The translations under genes and the position numbers were made by a program. Positions 25,064-31,876 of a stretch of DNA of 38,966 bases are shown here, piece after piece. Under the pieces are notes generated by a model, which saw only the letters and a list, made by a program, of their open reading frames with translations, made no database searches and had not been told where the DNA came from. This stretch comes from Deinococcus ruber (GTDB taxonomy: Bacteria; Deinococcota; Deinococci; Deinococcales; Deinococcaceae), in contig NZ_BMQL01000044.1 of the NCBI RefSeq assembly GCF_014648095.1, forward strand, positions 1 to 38,966, written 5' to 3'. The number at the start of each line of letters is the position of its first letter. The first letter of the stretch is position 1.

Positions 25064-25666
25064 ATGACGAACGTACCCACCCCCCAGATGATCCCCACGA
25101 CTTTCCCCACCCTCAGCGGCGCGACCTTTCCGCGCTCTGGCCTGCTGACGAACATTCTGCTGGTGCTGGGCGGCGCGGCGCTGGTGGCGCTCCTCGCTCA
25201 GGTCGAACTGCCGCTCAAGCCCGTGCCGGTCACGCTGCAAACACTGGGCGTGCTGCTGGTGGGCGCGGCCCTCGGCTGGAAACGCGGCGGGCTGGCACTG
25301 CTGACGTATGTACTGGCGGGCGCGGTGGGCCTTCCGGTGTTGTCGGGCGGGGGTGCAGGGCTGGCGAAGGTGCTGGGGCCGACCGGCGGCTATCTGGCGG
25401 GCTTCGTGCTGGCGGCGGCGCTGGTGGGCTGGCTGGTCGAGCGCTTCGGGCTGGATCGTCACATTCCTGGCGCGGCGCTGGCGATGCTGGCGGGCAACGT
25501 GGTGATCTATGCGCTGGGCTTGGCCTGGCTGGGCCACGTCGTACCCGCGCTGCACGGACAGGCGCTGCTGACGGCGGGGCTGACGCCCTTCCTGCTGGGC
25601 GACGCGCTCAAGCTGGTGCTCGCGGCACTGCTGCTGCCGACCGCCTGGAAGCTGCTGCGCCGCTGA
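25064..25666 (+). CDS. bioY: Biotin transporter BioY
   Basis: 200-aa membrane protein of six hydrophobic helices, the substrate-binding S component of biotin ECF transporters. KPVPVTLQTLGVLLVGAALG and GLPVLSGGGAGLAKVLGPTG, then GGYLAGFVLAA, are the BioY fingerprints. AGAGGAGA lies upstream of the ATG at 25064. It follows birA closely on the same strand. No BioM/BioN genes are in the window; solitary BioY can work with shared ECF modules or alone. A hairpin terminator lies about 105 bases after the stop. Confidence 0.93.
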   Translation: MTNVPTPQMIPTTFPTLSGATFPRSGLLTNILLVLGGAALVALLAQVELPLKPVPVTLQTLGVLLVGAALGWKRGGLALLTYVLAGAVGLPVLSGGGAGLAKVLGPTGGYLAGFVLAAALVGWLVERFGLDRHIPGAALAMLAGNVVIYALGLAWLGHVVPALHGQALLTAGLTPFLLGDALKLVLAALLLPTAWKLLRR

Positions 25667-26016
25667 GCGTCTGGGGGCGGGCATCCGGCATGGAACAGCT
25701 CGCCCCGGTTCCCCAGCCACCTGACCCTGCTCAGCGGTAACGCAGCCCAGTAGTTTCAGCAGTCAGACCGAAACGGCTTTCATCAGAAGGCCGTTTCTGT
25801 TGTTGTGCGCTTTCCGCTGTGTGTATCGGCCCGAAACAGCCCGAAGAGTTGTCCTAAAAGTTATCCACAGGGTTATCCACAGGCGCTGTGGATAAGATCA
25901 ACCCGACTCCTGCTTTGCACTTGACAGGAACCAGGGTTTTTATCGTCCTGAACGACTCCGAGCGCCCCCCGTAGGGGGTACTGGGGCTTTCAGAAAGTTA
26001 TCCACAGGCCAGCGTT
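25667..26016. other. Intergenic region with DnaA-box cluster
   Basis: 350 bases between the convergent bioY and trpF genes without a gene I can support. It contains a terminator (25771-25796), three DnaA boxes (25861-25895), a perfect TTGACA (25921-25926) without a well-spaced -10, a short G/C hairpin CCCCC-GTA-GGGGG (25965-25977), and one more DnaA box (25998-26006); the fifth lies in trpF. Confidence 0.8.
25771..25796 (+). terminator. Terminator of birA-bioY
   Basis: AAACGGC (25771-25777) and GCCGTTT (25790-25796) form a stem followed by the T-rich CTGTTGTTG. It is suitably placed downstream of bioY. Confidence 0.6.
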
Positions 26017-26029
26017 TCACTGTGGATAA
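25861..26029. other. Cluster of five perfect DnaA boxes
   Basis: TTATCCACA occurs at 25861-25869, 25873-25881 and 25998-26006 on the plus strand and at 25887-25895 and 26021-26029 on the minus strand. Boxes 2 and 3 form a perfect palindrome TTATCCACAG-GCG-CTGTGGATAA (25873-25895). Boxes 4 and 5 form 14-bp perfect inverted arms (25994-26007 and 26020-26033) around a 12-base loop. Five exact 9-mers in 169 bp cannot be chance. DnaA, the initiator, binds this consensus. The site lacks adjacent dnaA/dnaN, lacks an obvious AT-rich unwinding stretch, and lies at a convergent gene junction, so it is more likely a DnaA-titration/regulatory site than a standard origin. Confidence 0.85.
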
Positions 26030-26661
26030 CTTTCGTTTATCGGGTATTCCAGCGTGTGGTGGGCCTGCCGGGCAGCCTGTACAAAGGCCCGGACACGCAG
26101 CGGATCTTTGACACCCGGACTTCGTTCCAGCCGACTGACGGCATCGACTCCAGCCGGATGAAGCGCCCTGATTGCCTCAGCCACGTTCTCTGGCCCCAGC
26201 CCCCCCGCCAGCCAGCCGCCAGCCGGGAAGACCGGCCTCAGCGCCTGCCAGTCGAGCGCTTTCCCCGAGCCGGGTGTGGGGGCGTCGAGCATCAGCGTGT
26301 GACCCGGCGTGGCCTGCGAGAACTGCTGAAGGTCTGCCGGGCGCACGACACGCAGAACGGGATAGTAGCGCTCAAGCGTCTGCAAGTAAAGACTTGACAC
26401 CGGGCCATGAATCTGCACTGCCGACACCCGCGCCCGCTCTGCCGTCCGCAGCACCTCCGAGAGCGGCTGATCCAGAAAGACGCCCACCCTTCCCAGCGCT
26501 GGCCCCACCGCTACACTGATCTGCCGGGCCGTCTCGACACTCACCAGCCGTTTGCTGATGGGCGCAAAAATCAGACCGATGGCGTCAGCTCCAGCGTCCA
26601 GACTCAACAGGGCGTCGGGCAGATTGGTGGTGCCGCAGATTTTGACGCGCAGGGCAGGCAT
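26017..26661 (-). CDS. trpF: Phosphoribosylanthranilate isomerase
   Basis: 214 aa. It catalyses the Amadori rearrangement in tryptophan synthesis as a cytoplasmic TIM barrel. RVKICGTTN holds the catalytic Cys9, [18 protein letters not shown] the next strand, [13 protein letters not shown] and VSAVQIHG follow, [16 protein letters not shown] carries the catalytic Asp, and [17 protein letters not shown] with [16 protein letters not shown] forms the phosphate site (the usual SSGVE reads SRLER). I start at ATG 26661, with GAGGG upstream, not 26760. The final codons (SYPQ-stop) are themselves a DnaA box. It lies 61 bases after holB and is probably co-transcribed with it; no other trp genes are present. 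Confidence 0.92.
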   Translation of the reverse strand: MPALRVKICGTTNLPDALLSLDAGADAIGLIFAPISKRLVSVETARQISVAVGPALGRVGVFLDQPLSEVLRTAERARVSAVQIHGPVSSLYLQTLERYYPVLRVVRPADLQQFSQATPGHTLMLDAPTPGSGKALDWQALRPVFPAGGWLAGGLGPENVAEAIRALHPAGVDAVSRLERSPGVKDPLRVRAFVQAARQAHHTLEYPINESYPQ

Positions 26662-26722
26662 ACAGCCCTCAGCATAGCGCTGCGCCGAACGGGGCGACGT
26701 CGCCTGCCCTCTTTGGCGCTGC

Positions 26723-27670
26723 CTACCCTTCCCCGAAGGCAGCCCGCAGGTCGAGCGCAAAGACCTGAAAGCTCAGGCTGGGGCTGGCATACACTTCCAG
26801 CGCACCCAGCAGGCGTTCCAGAGCGGTGTCGCTGGCAGCACGCACCGCAGGCGACTCGCTGCGCCACACGAAGCGCAGCGCCTGCGGATGCCACTCGGTA
26901 TCGAAGCGTTTCTCCAGCGCCTCGGCAGCTTCCAGCGCACTCAGCGGCCCACTTCTCAGCGCCTCGGTGAGCATGCGGGCGTCTTGCAGCGCCGCCTCCA
27001 CCTTGTCGCGTTCCTGAAGCACGCCTGCCCGGCCTGCCGCCATCGCCAGCAGTTCAGGGTCGGGGGCAGCGGGCCACGCGGCCAGCAACCGCTGATCGGA
27101 GAGCGGCGACACGTTCAGCCGGGCGCAGCGGCTCTGAATGGTCGGCATCACCAGCGAGGCGTCTTCGGTGGTGAACACGAACAGGGCGTTGTGTGGCGGC
27201 TCCTCGACCAGTTTCAGCAGGGCGTTGGCTGCCTGCTCGTTCAGATACTCGGCTCCCTCGACCAGCACCACCCGGCGGCGATACGTCGGGCGCAGTTCCA
27301 GAAACTGATAGACATGCTGCTCGTAATCGTGCGCGTCGTCGCGAGCCTCTACGATGGCTCCCACCGGAATGATCCTGCGCCGCGCCACCTTGCCGGTACT
27401 GGTGGTGGTGCGGGGCGTCACACCGAGCAGGTCGGGATGTGCGCCCACCAGCACGGCGCGGCACGATGCACACCGCCCGCAGGGAAAGCCGTCTGAGTGG
27501 GGATGCAGACAGTTTTCCTGCGCCGCGATCTGAAGAGCCAGTTGCTGCTTGCCCACCCGCGCCGGGCCGGACAGCAGCAGCGCATGGCCCGAGTAACGCC
27601 GCACTTCGGCCAGCAGTTCGGGGTGCAGTACGGCCTCGAACAGCAGCGGCGCGGCAGCAGGGGACGTCAT
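26723..27670 (-). CDS. holB: DNA polymerase III delta' subunit (clamp loader)
   Basis: 315 aa. AAA+ clamp-loader subunit. [19 protein letters not shown] has a degenerate Walker A (GKQQ instead of GKT/S), expected for delta', which does not hydrolyse ATP. A zinc module uses C54, C64, C67 and C70 ([17 protein letters not shown]). [20 protein letters not shown], then [18 protein letters not shown], is the Walker-B/sensor region, and TIQSRCARL carries the SRC motif of the arginine finger. GGAAGGTGA upstream of the ATG at 27670 gives a plausible ribosome binding site. The gene lies 60 bases downstream of a metallophosphatase gene and upstream of trpF. Confidence 0.93.
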   Translation of the reverse strand: MTSPAAAPLLFEAVLHPELLAEVRRYSGHALLLSGPARVGKQQLALQIAAQENCLHPHSDGFPCGRCASCRAVLVGAHPDLLGVTPRTTTSTGKVARRRIIPVGAIVEARDDAHDYEQHVYQFLELRPTYRRRVVLVEGAEYLNEQAANALLKLVEEPPHNALFVFTTEDASLVMPTIQSRCARLNVSPLSDQRLLAAWPAAPDPELLAMAAGRAGVLQERDKVEAALQDARMLTEALRSGPLSALEAAEALEKRFDTEWHPQALRFVWRSESPAVRAASDTALERLLGALEVYASPSLSFQVFALDLRAAFGEG

Positions 27671-27730
27671 CGGAGTTTCACCTTCCTATTCTCGCCTATT
27701 CTCAGATTCCGGGACGCCTGTGAACGACCT

Positions 27731-28492
27731 TCACTTGCCGATACTCAGCCGCGCCGCCAGCACTTCCGGCAGGCCCGCCGCCAGAATCTGGGCCTGCGCC
27801 TGGGCCACATCGTACTGGACGCGGTACACCTGAAAATTGTTCCGGGCGGTATCGAAGATGGCGTAACTGGCCTGCGGATTGCCGTCTCTGGGCTGCCCCA
27901 CCGATCCCGGATTCAGGATCACGCGGGCAGCAGGCGGCACCATATAACTGCCACCTTCCTGAAACGCCTGATACTTGACCCACTCGCCCACCGGAGCATT
28001 GAGGGTGGCGTACACGCTCGGCACATGGGTATGTCCGACGAACCCCAGCCGCCCATGCCAGTTCACGAATACCTCTCTGGCTGCCGTGACCGAATCGGTG
28101 TATTCGTCGAGGCTGGTAGGGGTGCCGTGCCGAAACCGTGCGCCCACCTCGGGATCGTCGATGCCGTCGCGCCAGCTCTGAATCTCGGCGATGTCGCGCC
28201 CGCTGAGCTGCTGTCGCTGCCATTCCAGCGCCTGTCCGACCACGCTGTCGCTGCTGCGTTCCGGGTGCTGAATCAGGCGCAGCAGCAGGTCTTCGTGGTT
28301 GCCCAGAATACAGACCGCCTCCAGTTCGCGCAGGGTGTCGAGCACCTCACGTGGGCGCGGGCCGTAGCCCACCGCGTCACCGAGCGACACCACACGGTCG
28401 AATTTCCGCACCTCGGCGTCTTTGAGCACCGACTGGAGGGCGACCCTGTTGGCGTGAATGTCGGAGAGCAGCAGCAGGCGCACAGCAGACAT
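27731..28492 (-). CDS. Metallophosphoesterase (calcineurin-like)
   Basis: 253 aa. All family motifs are present: [18 protein letters not shown] (D-x-H), [18 protein letters not shown] (GD), [11 protein letters not shown] (GNHE), [16 protein letters not shown] (GHTH) and [20 protein letters not shown]. It is likely a binuclear-metal phosphodiesterase or phosphatase; the substrate is unknown. The start is ATG 28492, since longer readings lack homology. Neither a ribosome binding site nor a well-placed TANNNT is evident. It probably leads the metallophosphatase-holB-trpF run. It resembles the protein encoded at 23306-24043, which has lost part of these motifs. Confidence 0.88.
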   Translation of the reverse strand: MSAVRLLLLSDIHANRVALQSVLKDAEVRKFDRVVSLGDAVGYGPRPREVLDTLRELEAVCILGNHEDLLLRLIQHPERSSDSVVGQALEWQRQQLSGRDIAEIQSWRDGIDDPEVGARFRHGTPTSLDEYTDSVTAAREVFVNWHGRLGFVGHTHVPSVYATLNAPVGEWVKYQAFQEGGSYMVPPAARVILNPGSVGQPRDGNPQASYAIFDTARNNFQVYRVQYDVAQAQAQILAAGLPEVLAARLSIGK

Positions 28493-28597
28493 GATAGACG
28501 CAGAAAGGCCGAATGTGAGCTTTTCGAAGTAGACCCTGCTTCCGGCAGCGGCGAACACCCACTGTTCCCGGTGTGCATTCGCCTTCAGGTCTTGCCC

Positions 28598-28603
28598 TAG
28601 AAT
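28598..28603 (+). promoter_or_regulatory. -10 element of the 28610 gene
   Basis: TAGAAT six bases before the ATG; there is no Shine-Dalgarno between them, as in the other leaderless genes here. Confidence 0.6.
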
Positions 28604-28609
28604 GCTCGA

Positions 28610-29179
28610 ATGCGGCTCGAAGGCATCTGGAACGACGTATACGGAAGCACCCTGGCGCTGTACGTCGGGCGGGCGGGGGGGCACCGCTGGCTGCTGACCT
28701 GTACGCCCGGCACTGCCGCACAGGCGCTGGAGGGCATGGCGCGGCTGCACGGCAAGGGAAGCGTGCTGCTGCTGGTTCAGCGCGGCTCCACGCCGCTGCG
28801 GGCCGTGCTGGAAGAGCAGAACAATGTGGTGCTGGGCCGGGGCCTGGCGGGCGTCCTGGTGCTGGACCGCGACCTGTCTGGCGGCCCCGCCCTGAGCCTG
28901 CCGCTCAGCACCGTACACGTCGAAAGCAGTGGACTGGAATACCGGGAAGGTGGCGAGTTCCCTGCGTGGCACGACGCCCTGAGCGGCCAGCCCCCGTTCT
29001 GGGAGCCAGAAACCTTTGGCGAGAGCGTGGCAGCCAGCGTCTGCGCGAGCCTGAATCTGCCGGTACGGGTGTGCGCGGCAGAGCGGCTCGAAGCGGCTTT
29101 TCAGGAGTGGTGGGCAGCGGGAATGCCCGGAGGTCGCTCGGAGCCTGCCAGCGCTGGAAGCCAGCCGCCTGCCGTCTGA
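28610..29179 (+). CDS. Protein of unknown function
   Basis: 189 aa; I do not recognise it. There is no signal peptide or membrane helix. The sequence alternates short strands and loops ([57 protein letters not shown]) and ends in a Trp/Glu-rich helix ([17 protein letters not shown]) and a disordered tail. Codon use and GC match its neighbours, and the -10 hexamer TAGAAT six bases before the ATG supports a real, leaderless gene. It is divergent from the metallophosphatase gene and convergent with the DUF1440-like gene. Confidence 0.65.
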   Translation: MRLEGIWNDVYGSTLALYVGRAGGHRWLLTCTPGTAAQALEGMARLHGKGSVLLLVQRGSTPLRAVLEEQNNVVLGRGLAGVLVLDRDLSGGPALSLPLSTVHVESSGLEYREGGEFPAWHDALSGQPPFWEPETFGESVAASVCASLNLPVRVCAAERLEAAFQEWWAAGMPGGRSEPASAGSQPPAV

Positions 29180-29261
29180 GTTCTGGAGCAGTCGACAACA
29201 GAAGAGCGTTGGGGAAATACAGAACGCTGTTCCTGCTCCCTCCCCTCTTCCGGGAACAGAT

Positions 29262-29828
29262 CTAGTCTTTCGGCAGCACCCGGCCCAGCGCCCACACGCC
29301 CAGCCCCAGCGCCGCGCCGTAAGACAGATGTGCGCCCAGCCGGTTCAGATGCCCGCTGACTGGTGAGGCGGCAGGGCCGTCCTGAAGACCCAGCAGCGGC
29401 ACCATACCCTCGTCGAAGACTGCCCACATTGCCGCGCCGAACGCCGCCCCGGTCAGCGGATTGGCCTTCTGCTGCCGCGCCGTGATCGCCCCGAAGGCCG
29501 CGCCGCTCAGCACGCCGAAGCCCCAGTGAACGGCTTCGCTGAGCGCGGCGCGGGTTTCCTTGCCCGGCGTCTTGCCCGTGACCGCCTGATACGCGAACCG
29601 TCCCAGGGCAGCGGTGCTGGATTCCCCCGGCTCGTGCTGCTGCCCCAGGGGTGAAATCACGTTCTGGTCGGGCGCGTCGTCGTCGCCCTGCGAACTGTCT
29701 GAGAGCAGCGGCGCGACTTTGGTCCAGTACTGACCCATTGCCAGTACACCCAGCACACTGCCGGTCAGACCCAATACCACGCCCCGGTACACACTGGGCG
29801 GCTCCTGCCTGTGAAATGGACGATGCAT
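29262..29828 (-). CDS. DUF1440-like membrane protein
   Basis: 188 aa. Four hydrophobic stretches are visible: [17 protein letters not shown] near the N-terminus, [37 protein letters not shown] and [18 protein letters not shown]. The HWGFG...GAAFG...[11 protein letters not shown] pattern resembles the YagU/DUF1440 family, as I recall it; the function is unknown. The loop after helix 1 is acidic and polar ([14 protein letters not shown]). I start at ATG 29828, where TACCCT lies five bases upstream, instead of the longer 30065 reading that overlaps VanZ. It is downstream of the VanZ gene on the same strand. Confidence 0.7.
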   Translation of the reverse strand: MHRPFHRQEPPSVYRGVVLGLTGSVLGVLAMGQYWTKVAPLLSDSSQGDDDAPDQNVISPLGQQHEPGESSTAALGRFAYQAVTGKTPGKETRAALSEAVHWGFGVLSGAAFGAITARQQKANPLTGAAFGAAMWAVFDEGMVPLLGLQDGPAASPVSGHLNRLGAHLSYGAALGLGVWALGRVLPKD

Positions 29829-29862
29829 ACCCCAGGGTAGAGGGCCACGCGAAGGCGCGACT

Positions 29863-30201
29863 TCAGGAAAGGTTGACTGTTTCCGGCAGATCTTCGGCCC
29901 GGCGGCGAGACCGGAGTTGCGAAGCCAGCAGCGACCCCAGCAGCGCAAACAGCCAGCTCTGAATACCCGGCTCCTGCCCCGGCACGAAGGCGCGGTGCAC
30001 CTCGTCGAAGGCAGCGACCCACAGCGCCACTCCCAGCGCGGCGCGGGACGACCGGAAGCCCACACGCAGCAGCGCCGTCAGCAGCGCGTACAGGGCGGCG
30101 TGCTCCAGCCAGTCGAGCGGATGTGCGGGCGGCGTGCTGCTGCCCAGCCACCACAGACCCGCCATCAGCAGCGCCCCGAGCAGCAGACAGACGGCCCTCA
30201 C
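29863..30201 (-). CDS. VanZ family membrane protein
   Basis: 112 aa with about four transmembrane helices. WWLGSSTPPAHPLDWLEHAA and ALGVALWVAAFDEVHRAFVP, then GQEPGIQSWLFALLGSLLAS, give the VanZ-like pattern of conserved His/Asp/Glu in helices (D-x-x-E-H, DE-x-H, P-GR-like). Family members are linked to glycopeptide tolerance in Gram-positives but most have no known role. I choose GTG at 30201 because it overlaps the epimerase stop as GTGA, a common coupling arrangement; an ATG at 30240 in the same frame would lengthen the overlap. Confidence 0.8.
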   Translation of the reverse strand: MRAVCLLLGALLMAGLWWLGSSTPPAHPLDWLEHAALYALLTALLRVGFRSSRAALGVALWVAAFDEVHRAFVPGQEPGIQSWLFALLGSLLASQLRSRRRAEDLPETVNLS

Positions 30202-30635
30202 GGATGTTCCACCAGTTCGATCAGCGTGCCCGCTCCCCACTTCGGATGCAGGAACGCCACGCGGCTTCCAGCGCGGCCCGGCTGCGGCTGGGTGTTCAGG
30301 AATACCGCTCCGAGAGCGCTCAGACGCGAAATCTCGGCCTCCAACGACGCAACCCGGAAGGCGACATGGTGCAGACCCGCTCCGCGCTTTGCCAGCGACG
30401 CCGCCAGCCCACTGCCCGCTTCAGGTTCCAGCAGTTCGATCAGGGTGTCGCCCAGCCGGAAGGCCCGCACCCGCACGCCCTGCGCCTGCACCGTCTCATC
30501 GGGGCCATCGGGCGTCAGGCCAAGGGCGGTATACGGCGCACTCCCCGCTTCCAGATCGGGCGTCAGGATGGCGATGTGATCGACGAACTGGAGGCCCCAG
30601 GCACCGGGGACCTGCACGGGTGCAGCGTCTGACAT
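30198..30635 (-). CDS. mce: Methylmalonyl-CoA epimerase
   Basis: 145 aa glyoxalase/VOC-fold enzyme that interconverts (R)- and (S)-methylmalonyl-CoA in propionate metabolism. Motifs: FVDHIAILTPDLEAG (metal His), TLIELLEPEAGSGLAASLAK (Glu), GAGLHHVAFRVASLEAEISR (His), and the final GTLIELVEHP. The partner, methylmalonyl-CoA mutase, is B12-dependent, which fits the B12 theme of the window, but its genes are not here. TAGGCT lies six bases before the ATG at 30635, suggesting a leaderless mRNA. Its stop overlaps the VanZ start. Confidence 0.92.
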   Translation of the reverse strand: MSDAAPVQVPGAWGLQFVDHIAILTPDLEAGSAPYTALGLTPDGPDETVQAQGVRVRAFRLGDTLIELLEPEAGSGLAASLAKRGAGLHHVAFRVASLEAEISRLSALGAVFLNTQPQPGRAGSRVAFLHPKWGAGTLIELVEHP

Positions 30636-30641
30636 AGCGGC

Positions 30642-30647
30642 AGCCTA
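30642..30647 (-). promoter_or_regulatory. -10 element of mce
   Basis: TAGGCT on the minus strand, exactly six bases before the ATG at 30635, with no ribosome binding site in between. Confidence 0.55.
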
Positions 30648-30760
30648 GAGCATTTGACGCCGGAGCATCTGACACCGATGCGGCGGGCTTACCACTCAAC
30701 AAAATTCCCGGTAAGCGAGAACGCTGGAAGCGTCGGCGCTGCCTGTCTCAGCGCTCCGCT

Positions 30761-31780
30761 TCAGTCGGAGGCCAGCCAGGTCACAGCGCGGGCATCGTTG
30801 AGGTTGGTCAGGACGGCGGTGGGTCGCCAGGTGTTCTGGCTCAGCCCCAGCACGGTGTCGGCTCCGGTCAGGGCGCTGCCGGTCAGGTAATACACGTTGC
30901 CGTCGGGCGCAAACGTCACGTCGCGCAGGTCGGTGACAAGGGCAGGCGAGCTGGTCTTGGTACCGTCCCAGATGGTGAGCGGCTGATTTCCTGCCGAGCC
31001 GAGCCACGCTGCCAGCAACCGGTCGCCGCCGTACAGCCGGGTATACACGCCGGTCAGTGCTGGGGTTGGGGTCAGGGTGCCGTCGCTCTGATTGACCAGC
31101 CTCACACCGCTGTCGGTGGCGGCGTACAGCGAAGTGCCCCGCATGGCGAGGTCGTTGACAGTCGCGGCAAGCGGCGGCACCGTCATCACCTTGATGCCGG
31201 TGCTGTCGGCCCGCAGCAGTTCGCTGCCGCCGCCCGTCGCGGGACGGGCCAGCCACACGGCTCCGCTGGTGGTGACGGTGAAGCGGGCGAGGTCGCTGCT
31301 GGTGGGTGTGGGCGGCGGCAGCGTCGCCACAAAAGCCAGCGACGCATCTGAGCGGTAGACCACCAGTTGCTCGGCGGCTCCATTCCCACAATCCGAGAGT
31401 GCCGCCACCAGGTCGCGGGCAGGGCTGGCTGCCAGACGTACATAGCACGCCCTTGTAACGTCGCTGGGAGCCAGGAGGGTCGTGACGACCTTCAGCGCCG
31501 CGTCACGGATCTCCAGCCGGTCTGGAAAAGCCACGATCATCTGCGATCCGCCGGGCAGAACTTCCAGATCGGCCGCGCCTGTCACCGCCTGGGTCGCTCC
31601 GGTCGCTGCGGGCGTTCCGGTGTTGGCATCGGGCGGCGTCAGGGTTCTCAGTTCGCTGCCTCCCGCATTGATCAGCGCGACCTTCGACGTGACCTGAGGT
31701 TCGTTGGTGCCGGTACAGGCGGTCAGCAGTGCGAGCGAAAGCAGCGCGGCAGTATGCAGGGGACGAGACAGCAGGTTCAT
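30761..31780 (-). CDS. Lipoprotein of unknown function, probable beta-propeller-like
   Basis: 339 aa. The N-terminus MNLLSRPLHTAALLSLALLT ends in a lipobox (LLTAC), so the mature protein is probably lipid-anchored at Cys22. The body has repeated blade-like units, for example DLEVLPGGSQMIVAFPDRLE, FTVTTSGAVWLARPATGG, DLAMRGTSLYAATDSGVRLV and DVTFAPDGNVYYLTG, as in WD40/SMP-30-like propellers. I cannot name a family. AAAGGAG lies eight bases upstream of the ATG at 31780. It follows the LptD-like gene on the same strand after 96 bases that include a purine tract, and may belong to the same envelope-related transcript. Confidence 0.72.
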   Translation of the reverse strand: MNLLSRPLHTAALLSLALLTACTGTNEPQVTSKVALINAGGSELRTLTPPDANTGTPAATGATQAVTGAADLEVLPGGSQMIVAFPDRLEIRDAALKVVTTLLAPSDVTRACYVRLAASPARDLVAALSDCGNGAAEQLVVYRSDASLAFVATLPPPTPTSSDLARFTVTTSGAVWLARPATGGGSELLRADSTGIKVMTVPPLAATVNDLAMRGTSLYAATDSGVRLVNQSDGTLTPTPALTGVYTRLYGGDRLLAAWLGSAGNQPLTIWDGTKTSSPALVTDLRDVTFAPDGNVYYLTGSALTGADTVLGLSQNTWRPTAVLTNLNDARAVTWLASD

Positions 31781-31876
31781 CGTGGCTCCTTTGGGGAAGT
31801 GGGGAGTGGGAAGGGAAAGTGGGAACGGCGATCTGGACGACCGAATCAGTCGCCAGCCATGCGGCTTTCACTGCCC

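Noticed and set aside
25861..26029. The DnaA-box cluster as the chromosomal oriC
   Set aside because: No dnaA/dnaN/rpmH neighbours, no AT-rich unwinding element, and convergent flanking genes. Kept as a DnaA-binding locus rather than called an origin.
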